Source: Thermaceae bacterium (GTDB lineage Bacteria > Deinococcota > Deinococci > Deinococcales > Marinithermaceae). Taken from it: a stretch of DNA of 5,800 nt. This document shows, in pieces, positions 1 through 5,379 of the stretch. Location: assembly GCA_027023345.1 (NCBI GenBank), contig JALVVO010000277.1:1-5800 (forward strand). The letters are read 5' to 3'. The translations under genes were made by a program, and so were the position numbers. The notes below the pieces were generated by a model that made no database searches, was not told where the DNA came from, and worked only from the letters and a program-made list of their open reading frames with translations. Within the stretch, counting starts at the first letter, position 1. Every line of letters starts with the position of its first letter.

Positions 1-1
1 G

Positions 2-325
2 GCGGCCCGGGCGCTTCTTGCGGCCGGGGGCTTCTCCGCCGTCTTCGCGGCCAACGACCGCATGGCCCTCGGGGTCTACCGGGCGGCCTTCGAGGCGGGC
101 CTCCGCATCCCCGACGACCTCAGCGTGGTGGGGTTTGACGACCTCGCGTTCGCCGCTTACCTCACCCCGCCGCTTTCCACCCTGCGCCAGCCGGCCTACG
201 AGCTCGGCCGCCGGGCGGCGGCGGCAGTGCTCGACCTTCTGGGGGGGAAGACCCCCGTAAGCGCGGTGCTTCCGTGCGCGTACGTGGCGCGCGCGTCGGT
301 GGCACGAAAGGGAGGTGGAGTATGA
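2..325 (+). CDS. LacI/PurR-family transcriptional repressor, C-terminal part (5' end outside window)
   Basis: The 107 visible residues are the end of the periplasmic-binding-protein-like effector domain of a LacI/PurR-family regulator; the DNA-binding helix-turn-helix lies upstream of the window. Family hallmarks appear in order: AANDRMALG (visible residues 16-24), a helix ending in GLRIPDDLSVVGFDD (33-47), and the TPPLSTLRQP strand and loop (55-64), followed by the ELGRRAAAAVLDLL helix (67-80) and a last strand ending ARAS. The reading frame is open from the left edge to the TGA at 323-325. That stop overlaps the start of the sugar-binding-protein gene (ATGA), so the two are probably translationally coupled and co-transcribed. 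From family knowledge, such a protein binds an operator near its own operon and releases it, or binds it, in response to a sugar. The effector here is unknown; the glycoside imported by the downstream transporter is the natural guess. The operator would lie upstream and cannot be seen. Confidence 0.93.
   Translation, partial: AARALLAAGGFSAVFAANDRMALGVYRAAFEAGLRIPDDLSVVGFDDLAFAAYLTPPLSTLRQPAYELGRRAAAAVLDLLGGKTPVSAVLPCAYVARASVARKGGGV
311..316 (+). promoter_or_regulatory. Ribosome binding site of the sugar-binding-protein gene
   Basis: GGAGGT lies five bases before the ATG at 322, within AAAGGGAGGTGG at 307-318 in the last codons of the repressor gene. It fixes the start at 322 rather than the in-frame ATG at 274, and the protein starting at 322 begins directly with a signal peptide. 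Confidence 0.85.
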
Positions 326-1653
326 AGAAAGCAGGAGTCGGTCTTTTGGTCCTCGCGTTCTTGGGCCTGGGCCTGGCCCAGACCCTGACGCTCTGGACCA
401 CCGAGGAGCAGCCCAAGCGGATGGCGATCCAGCGGGCGATCGCCGAGAAGTTCGAGGCCAAAACCGGGATCAAGGTCGAGGTGGTGCCGGTCACCGAGAA
501 CCAGCTCGCCGAGCGCATCACCGCCGCCTTCGCCGCCGGAAAGCTCCCCGACCTCGTCTTCCACCCGGTGGACTACACCGTGGGCTGGGCCGACGAGGGC
601 ATCCTGGACCCCGAGGCCGCCACCGAGGTGATCCGGGAGCTGGGGGAGGAGACCTTCTTCAAGGGGGCTTTGGAGCTTGCCCGCTACCAGGGCAACTACA
701 CCGCCGTGCCCACCGACGGCTGGACCCAGCTCCTGCTCTTTAGGCGGGACCTCTTCAAGGCGCGCTCCCTCGCCGAGCCCAAGACCTTCGCCGCCATCCT
801 GGGGGCGATCGAGGCCCTCCACGACCCGCCCAACATGTACGGCTTCGTCGCCGCCACCGACCCCAGCCAGGTCTACTTCCAGCAGGTCTTCGAGCACATC
901 GCCCTGGCCAACGGGGTGCGCCTCATCAAGGACGGCAAGGTGGCGCTCAACACCCCCGAGATGGTGGACACGCTGAAGTTCTATAAACGGCTCGCCGAGG
1001 CCAGCCCGCCGGGGAACCTCTACTGGAAGCAGTCGCGCGAGCTCTACATGGCGGGCAAGGCGGCCCAGATCGTCTGGTCGCCGTTCATCCTCGACGAACT
1101 CGCGGGGCTTAGGAACTCGGTGCCGGTGACCGCCTTTGGGGACCCCACCACCGACGAGCTCGCGAAGCGCACCGGCTTCGTCGCCCGCCTGATCGGGCCC
1201 AACAACCCGAAGGGCGCCTCCTACGCGCAGATCAGCTACATGGGCATCACCGCCGACGCCGATATGGATGCCGCCAAGAAGTTCGTCAAGTTCCTGCTCA
1301 CCGACGGCTACCTCGACTGGCTCTCGATGGCCCCCGAGGGCAAGTTCCCGGTGCGCAAGGGGACCGTGGACGAGCCCAACAAGTTCGTCGAGGGCTGGTC
1401 CCTGCTCCCCATCGGTGTGGACCGGAAGCGGCCCATCGGCGACATCTACCCGCCCGAGGTGGTGAAGAAGATCCTCGCCGGGCTCGAGGTCGCCGACCGC
1501 TGGGGCTTCAAGGCCGGCTACGGGGCGCTCGTCGCCAAGCTCTACGGCGAGAAGGTGATCCCCAAGATCGTGCGTCGCTACCTGGACGGCGAGCTCACCG
1601 CCGAACAGGCCGCGGCCGAGATGCAGCGCGCGGTCGAGGCGCTGATGCGGTAG
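322..1653 (+). CDS. ABC sugar transporter, extracytoplasmic substrate-binding protein (CUT1 / SBP_bac_1 type)
   Basis: This 443-residue protein is the secreted receptor that captures a sugar or glycoside and delivers it to the two permeases downstream. Residues 1-19 form a signal peptide: MKKAG, then a hydrophobic core, then GLA. The likely signal peptidase I cut is before QTLTLW (20-25). There is no lipobox cysteine, so it is not an obvious lipoprotein. The mature start TLTLWTTEE, the KFEAKTGIKVEVVPV segment (43-57), AAGKLPDLVF (71-80), and the MAGKAAQIVWSPF segment (243-255) fit MalE-like binding proteins, and the length is normal. The start at 322 is chosen for its Shine-Dalgarno site and signal peptide. 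Ligand specificity cannot be read from the sequence. The neighbouring GH13_18 phosphorylase suggests a glucosylglycerate-like or other alpha-glucoside. The name as a CUT1 binding protein is secure; the ligand is inference. Confidence 0.95.
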   Translation: MKKAGVGLLVLAFLGLGLAQTLTLWTTEEQPKRMAIQRAIAEKFEAKTGIKVEVVPVTENQLAERITAAFAAGKLPDLVFHPVDYTVGWADEGILDPEAATEVIRELGEETFFKGALELARYQGNYTAVPTDGWTQLLLFRRDLFKARSLAEPKTFAAILGAIEALHDPPNMYGFVAATDPSQVYFQQVFEHIALANGVRLIKDGKVALNTPEMVDTLKFYKRLAEASPPGNLYWKQSRELYMAGKAAQIVWSPFILDELAGLRNSVPVTAFGDPTTDELAKRTGFVARLIGPNNPKGASYAQISYMGITADADMDAAKKFVKFLLTDGYLDWLSMAPEGKFPVRKGTVDEPNKFVEGWSLLPIGVDRKRPIGDIYPPEVVKKILAGLEVADRWGFKAGYGALVAKLYGEKVIPKIVRRYLDGELTAEQAAAEMQRAVEALMR

Positions 1654-1660
1654 GGGAACC

Positions 1661-1680
1661 GGGGGGCCTTTGGGCCCCCC
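1661..1680 (+). other. GC hairpin between binding-protein and permease genes (attenuator or mRNA-stabilising stem)
   Basis: GGGGGGCC (1661-1668) pairs perfectly with GGCCCCCC (1673-1680) around a four-base loop, TTTG, giving an 8 bp all-G/C stem just after the TAG of the binding-protein gene. No T-run follows (ACCCCCTTTCC), so it is not a standard intrinsic terminator. Stems here are well known in binding-protein-dependent operons, such as the malE-malF gap, where they shield the binding-protein message and so raise it above the permeases. That role, or partial termination, is inference. Confidence 0.6.
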
Positions 1681-1693
1681 ACCCCCTTTCCTC

Positions 1694-1702
1694 GAGGAGA
1701 GG
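1694..1702 (+). promoter_or_regulatory. Ribosome binding site of permease 1
   Basis: GAGGAGAGG lies eight bases before the ATG at 1711. It supports that start. The gene has its own ribosome entry site, as expected with the 57-base gap and hairpin separating it from the preceding gene. Confidence 0.7.
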
Positions 1703-1710
1703 CGGCAACC

Positions 1711-2970
1711 ATGCGACGCGGCGGTCTGAAGGCACGCGAGGCAAGGCTCGCCTTCTTCATGCTCTTTCCCACCTTCGCCATCGTGCTCTTGATCGTGATC
1801 TTTCCCGTCGTCGCCGACTTTTGGATCGCGTTTAAGGACATCAAGCTCGGCGACCTCCGCCCGCCGCGGGCGGTGGTGATCGAGCGGGTGAAAAAGCGTC
1901 CGAAGGCCCCGGGCGACGAGCTCGTCGTCGCCTACCGGGTCGAAAACCGGACCAAGAACCCGGTTCTCTCAACCCGTTTTTCCGACCCCCTGCCCCCCGG
2001 AACGTCGCCGAAGGCCCTGCCCCCGGGCTGCCGCGTGGCGGCGGGGGCGCTTTCCTGCGCGGTGCCCGGGCCCAAGCCGGGCGAGCGAAAGGAGCTCGTC
2101 GTCACCCTCACCGCCACCGAGGCCTACTTCGCCGCCGGGAAGCCGAACCCGCGGAGGACCCGGCCCGAGGTCGAGAGCCGGGCGAAGAACCCGCTTTTGG
2201 CGAAGCCCTTTACCTTGCAGAACTTCCTCCGCGTCTTCAAGGACCCCGAGTTTTGGCCCATGCTCAAGGTCACCCTGGCCTACACCCTGTTTGGCACCGG
2301 GCTTTCTATCTTGCTCGGGCTCTTCGCCGCCCAGCTCCTCGCCGTGCGCTTTGCCGGGCGGCAGGTTCTAAGGGGGCTTTTCCTCTTCCCCTACGTCGCC
2401 CCGGTGATCGCGGTGGCCTTCGTCTGGGTCTTCCTCCTCGACCCCTTCTCGGGCACGCTGAACGCGCTGCTGCTCAAGTACGGCTTCATCCAACAGCCCA
2501 TCCCCTTCCTCTCCCAGCGCTACTTTCCGGTGCACTTTTTCGGCCTGACCCTCCAGCTCCCCCTGGCGCTCACCATGGTGATCCTCTTCGAGGGCTGGCG
2601 GTATTTCCCGTTCGCCTTCCTCTTCATCCTCGCGCGCTTGCAGGCCATCCCCACCGAGCTCTACGAGGCCGCCAAGGTGGACGGGGCCGGGGTCTGGGCT
2701 ACCTTCCGCTTCGTCACCCTGCCCCAGCTCGCCGGGATCCTGGCAACGCTCTTTCTTTTGCGCTTCATCTGGACCTTCAACAAGTTCGACGACATCTTCC
2801 TTCTCACCGGCGGGGCGGCGGGCACCGAGACCATCACCATCAAGGTCTACGACTACGCCTTCGCCCGCGCGGATCTCGGCCTGGGGGCGGCGCTCGCGGT
2901 GGTGCTCTTCTTTATCCTCGCGCTTTTTTTGACCGTCTACTTCCGCTACGCGCCCAAGGGGGAGGTCTAG
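1711..2970 (+). CDS. ABC sugar transporter permease, MalF-like, with an inserted DUF11/Ig-like extracytoplasmic domain
   Basis: This 419-residue inner-membrane subunit should form the translocation pore with the next gene product. Core membrane segment 1 is about residues 12-41 (ending VVADFWIAF). The chain resumes the usual permease pattern at FTLQNFLRVFKDPEFW (167-182), followed by segments at about 184-210, 219-243 and 278-310. The EAA loop that contacts the ATPase is EAAKVDGAGVWATF (319-332) with LPQL (337-340). The canonical FNKFDDIFLLTGG follows at 356-368, and a last segment at about 388-411. Ordinary CUT1 permeases of this type are about 290-310 residues. The excess is an insert at about 47-165 with a DUF11-like look: VAYRVENRT (73-81), SDPLPPGT (91-98), Cys107 and Cys116, then PGERKELVVTLTA (123-135). 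The insert has no strongly hydrophobic stretch and should face outside. The transporter call is secure; the domain identity rests on motif reading. Confidence 0.95.
   Translation: MRRGGLKAREARLAFFMLFPTFAIVLLIVIFPVVADFWIAFKDIKLGDLRPPRAVVIERVKKRPKAPGDELVVAYRVENRTKNPVLSTRFSDPLPPGTSPKALPPGCRVAAGALSCAVPGPKPGERKELVVTLTATEAYFAAGKPNPRRTRPEVESRAKNPLLAKPFTLQNFLRVFKDPEFWPMLKVTLAYTLFGTGLSILLGLFAAQLLAVRFAGRQVLRGLFLFPYVAPVIAVAFVWVFLLDPFSGTLNALLLKYGFIQQPIPFLSQRYFPVHFFGLTLQLPLALTMVILFEGWRYFPFAFLFILARLQAIPTELYEAAKVDGAGVWATFRFVTLPQLAGILATLFLLRFIWTFNKFDDIFLLTGGAAGTETITIKVYDYAFARADLGLGAALAVVLFFILALFLTVYFRYAPKGEV
1849..2205 (+). other. Domain insertion in permease 1: DUF11/Ig-like extracytoplasmic module
   Basis: This stretch encodes about residues 47-165 of permease 1, between core membrane segments 1 and 2. 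The centre (about residues 69-134) follows the DUF11 repeat pattern: a beta strand ending in VEN, then D-PLPPGT, a Cys-x8-Cys pair at 107 and 116, and PGE followed by a VVTLT strand. The pair could form a disulfide outside the membrane. The position matches the P2 loop of E. coli MalF, an Ig-like domain that touches the maltose-binding protein. The placement is read directly; the docking role is inferred from MalF. Confidence 0.7.
2956..2966 (+). promoter_or_regulatory. Ribosome binding site of permease 2
   Basis: AAGGGGGAGGT lies five bases before the ATG at 2972, inside the last codons of permease 1. It decides the start, and so shows that the unusual N-terminal extension of permease 2 is translated rather than being an over-called upstream stretch. 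Confidence 0.8.
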
Positions 2971-2971
2971 G

Positions 2972-4150
2972 ATGCGCTACCTGCTGGGACTCGTGACCGG
3001 CGCCGTGGCCGCGGTGCTCGTCTTCTTCTCGGCCGCCTTCTCGCTGGCCCTCTTCTTCGGCATGGACGCCGAGCTAAAGCTCGGTGTGGCGCTCCTCCTG
3101 GGCGGCGTCCTCGGGCTCCTTGCGGCGGCGGTGCCGCCGGAGAAGGAACGACTCTGGCCCTACGCCGTCCTCGCCGCACTCGGCGCAGTGCTTGCCCTGC
3201 CCTTCGACCCGGTGGGGCTCGGGCCCCTTTGGTCAGCTTTGTTGGGTGCGCTTGCCGGCCTCGTCGCCGGCTACGGCCTCCGCGACCTCGACTTCGCGTC
3301 GGGGGAGGTGCTCGAGCTCCTCGGGCTCCGGCTGCTCCGGGCGGCGGGGTTTTTGGTCTTCGTCTTCGCCGTGGTCTTCCCCTTCTGGGCGATGCTCGCC
3401 GCCTCCTTGAAGCCCCGGGCGGAGTTCTTGCAGGACCCCGCGAACCTGGCGCTGCCGCTAGGTAAGCCGCTCCGTGAGCTCCTCGAGGGCTACCGGGCGG
3501 TGCTCTTTGATTACAACTTCCTCCGCTACATCGCGAACACCGCCTACGTCGCCGTCACCACCATGGTCCTGACGCTCGTCCTTTCGGTGCTCGGGGCCTA
3601 CGCCGTGGCCCGGCTCGACTTTCCCGGGCGGCGGCTGATGGAGCGGGCGGTGCTGCTCACCTACATGTTCCCGGCGATCGTGCTCGCCATCCCGCTCTAC
3701 GCGATCTTCACCCTCCTCGGCCTTCGCGACACGCTCTCGGGGCTCGTGATCGTGTACCTGGCGCAGACGCTGCCGGTGGCGCTCTACATGCTCCGGAGCT
3801 ACTTCGAGACCGTGCCCGCGAGCCTCGAGGAGGCGGGGCTGATCGACGGCTGCAGCCGGTTCGAGGTGATCTGGCGGATCACGCTGCCCTTGTCGCTTCC
3901 CGCCCTCGCCTCGGTGGGGCTCTACGTCTTCATGATCGCCTGGAACGAGTTCCTCTTTGCCTTCATGTTCCTCGACACCCCGGAGATCTTCACCCTCTCC
4001 CGGGGGATGGTGGCCCTCAATAGCCAGGAGGTGCCCTACCAGTACCTGATGGCCGGGGCGGTGATCGTCACCGTGCCGGTGATGCTCCTCTTCTTCTGGT
4101 TCGAGCGCTACCTGGTCGGGGGCCTGACCGCGGGGGGCGTGAAGGGCTGA
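2972..4150 (+). CDS. ABC sugar transporter permease, MalG-like, with an N-terminal extension of about four membrane segments
   Basis: This 392-residue protein is the second pore subunit of the importer. The MalG-like core starts near residue 120: segment 1 at about 121-145 ends in FPFWAMLAASLKPRAEF. YIANTAYVAVTT (186-197) opens segment 2, and ARLDFPGRR (213-221) and YMFPAIVLAIPLY (231-243) follow. The EAA loop is EEAGLIDGCSRFEVIW (286-301) with ITLPLSLPAL (303-312). WNEFLFAFMFL (324-334) and a last segment at about 357-378 complete the core. The family is usually about 270-300 residues. Here about 115 extra residues precede the core, with hydrophobic stretches at about 4-29, 36-54, 64-78 and 82-103. 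An even number of extra segments would keep the core in its normal orientation. The gene begins one base after the permease 1 stop and ends in TGATG, sharing one base with the glycosyltransferase gene. The role of the extension is unknown. Confidence 0.95.
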   Translation: MRYLLGLVTGAVAAVLVFFSAAFSLALFFGMDAELKLGVALLLGGVLGLLAAAVPPEKERLWPYAVLAALGAVLALPFDPVGLGPLWSALLGALAGLVAGYGLRDLDFASGEVLELLGLRLLRAAGFLVFVFAVVFPFWAMLAASLKPRAEFLQDPANLALPLGKPLRELLEGYRAVLFDYNFLRYIANTAYVAVTTMVLTLVLSVLGAYAVARLDFPGRRLMERAVLLTYMFPAIVLAIPLYAIFTLLGLRDTLSGLVIVYLAQTLPVALYMLRSYFETVPASLEEAGLIDGCSRFEVIWRITLPLSLPALASVGLYVFMIAWNEFLFAFMFLDTPEIFTLSRGMVALNSQEVPYQYLMAGAVIVTVPVMLLFFWFERYLVGGLTAGGVKG

Positions 4151-5379
4151 TGCGCGTCCTCATGGCCGGGGCGCGGTTTTCGGGGCTCGACGGGGTCAGC
4201 CTCGAGGCCGAGAAGGTCGCCGAGGGGCTCGCCGCCCTCGGGCACGAGGTAATCTGGCTCGCCGGCGAGCTCGAGCCCTGGCACGAAGGGATCGAGCTCC
4301 CCGAGATGGGGCTTTTCACCGAGGAGGCAAGGGCCCTAAAGGCCGCCGCCTTCGGCGAGGAGGGGGCGGACCCGGCGCTCGAGGCCGCCGTCGAGGCCGC
4401 CGGAGCAAGGCTTCACGCCCGCATCGAGGCCGCGCTCGAAGGCGTTTCCTTCGACCTCCTCTTGGTGCAAAACGCCTGGGCGATCCCCATGCAGCTCCCC
4501 CTCGCGGTCGCGCTCTTTCGCCTCTGGCGGGGGCGGGGCGTGCCGGCGATCGCCCACAACCACGACTACTTTTGGGAGCGGCCCCGGTTTTCGAAAAACC
4601 GGATCCCGAACGTGCTCGAGCGCTACTTCCCCCCAAAGGGCCCGGTCCACCTCTCCATCAACCACGCCGCCATCCGGGAGCTCAAGAGAAGGCGGGGGAT
4701 GGAGAGCCTCTACCTGCCGAACGTCATGCCCTTCGAGCGCCCCCTGCCCCCGCCGGACGCCTTCGCCCGGGGGTTTCGCCGGGCCTTTGGGCTGGAGGGG
4801 AAAAAGATCCTCCTTCAGCCCACCCGGCTCGTGCCCAGGAAGCAGGTGGAAAAGAGCGTCGAGCTCGCGGCGCGGCTCAAGGCGCGGGGCCACGAGGTCG
4901 CCCTGGTGGTGAGCCACCCGGGCGCCGACGAGGGCGACGCCTACCCGAAGAGGATTAAGGCCCTCGCCCGGGAGCGCGGCGTGCCCTTTTACTGGATCGG
5001 CGAGCGGGTGGGGCCCCGCCGCGACGAGAAAAGGGGGGTGTACGCGCTCATGGACGTCTACCCAAACGCCGACCTCGTCACCTTCCCGAGCCGCTACGAG
5101 GGCTTCGGCAACGCGCTTTTGGAAAGCGTCTACGCCAAAAAGCCGCTATGGGTCTGGCCCTACCCCGTCTACGAAGAGGACATTCGCCCGCTCGGCTTTC
5201 GCTTCTTCGAGCCCGGGGCCCCCATCGAGCAAGTGGAAGAAGCGCTCGCCCGCCCCGAGGCCCTCGCCCCCGACCTGGAGCAGAACTACCGCCTGGCCAG
5301 GGAACACTTCGGCTATCGCAGGCTGATCTCGGTCCTCGAGGAGGCCCTCCGTGAAGCCCGCGCGGGAACGCCTTTTTAG
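4150..5379 (+). CDS. GT4-type glycosyltransferase (GT-B fold), possibly for a compatible-solute glycoside
   Basis: This 409-residue cytoplasmic enzyme should transfer a sugar from an activated donor to an unknown acceptor. The N-terminal Rossmann half begins RVLMAGARFSGLDGVSLEAEK (2-22), a glycine-rich loop typical of GT-B enzymes, and includes FDLLLVQNAW (101-110) and HNHDYFWERPRF (136-147). The C-terminal half has the GT4 donor-site pattern: PTRLVPRKQVEKSVELA (224-240, with Arg227 and Lys231 likely to bind the donor phosphates) and the E-x7-E motif EGFGNALLE (317-325). There is no signal peptide or membrane segment. It overlaps permease 2 by one base (TGATG) with only a weak AAGGG before the ATG, so translation is probably coupled. 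Its gene also contains the start of the GH13_18 enzyme. Mannosylglucosylglycerate synthases belong to GT4, and the phosphorylase next door is glucosylglycerate phosphorylase-like, so a glycerate glycoside is one candidate product. Donor and acceptor are not established. Confidence 0.9.
   Translation: MRVLMAGARFSGLDGVSLEAEKVAEGLAALGHEVIWLAGELEPWHEGIELPEMGLFTEEARALKAAAFGEEGADPALEAAVEAAGARLHARIEAALEGVSFDLLLVQNAWAIPMQLPLAVALFRLWRGRGVPAIAHNHDYFWERPRFSKNRIPNVLERYFPPKGPVHLSINHAAIRELKRRRGMESLYLPNVMPFERPLPPPDAFARGFRRAFGLEGKKILLQPTRLVPRKQVEKSVELAARLKARGHEVALVVSHPGADEGDAYPKRIKALARERGVPFYWIGERVGPRRDEKRGVYALMDVYPNADLVTFPSRYEGFGNALLESVYAKKPLWVWPYPVYEEDIRPLGFRFFEPGAPIEQVEEALARPEALAPDLEQNYRLAREHFGYRRLISVLEEALREARAGTPF
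5338..5344 (+). promoter_or_regulatory. Ribosome binding site of the GH13_18 gene, inside the glycosyltransferase gene
   Basis: GAGGAGG lies six bases before the GTG at 5351. It supports that non-ATG start and hence a 29-base overlap with the glycosyltransferase gene. Confidence 0.75.

Noticed and set aside
274..321. In-frame upstream ATG that would lengthen the binding protein by 16 residues
   Set aside because: The extra residues (basic, Gly/Arg-rich) would spoil the signal peptide, and the Shine-Dalgarno site at 311-316 is correctly spaced for the ATG at 322.
196..897. Long minus-strand open frame opposite the binding-protein gene
   Set aside because: It is an antisense shadow of a GC-rich gene: the translation is low-complexity Gly/Leu/Glu/Val-rich, with no recognisable motif and no convincing start, and the + strand gene is unambiguous.
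1661..1690. Intrinsic (Rho-independent) terminator after the binding-protein gene
   Set aside because: The stem is strong but no T-run follows, and the transporter genes downstream clearly belong to the same operon; it is recorded instead as an attenuator or stabilising hairpin.
1711..2970. Permease 1 as two fused or frameshifted genes because of the non-membrane middle section
   Set aside because: The reading frame is uninterrupted, base and codon use are the same throughout, and the insert lies in an expected extracytoplasmic loop, so a domain insertion explains it.
4336..4917. Minus-strand open frame opposite the glycosyltransferase gene
   Set aside because: The composition is typical of the antisense of GC-rich coding DNA, and it lies entirely within a gene with clear GT4 motifs.
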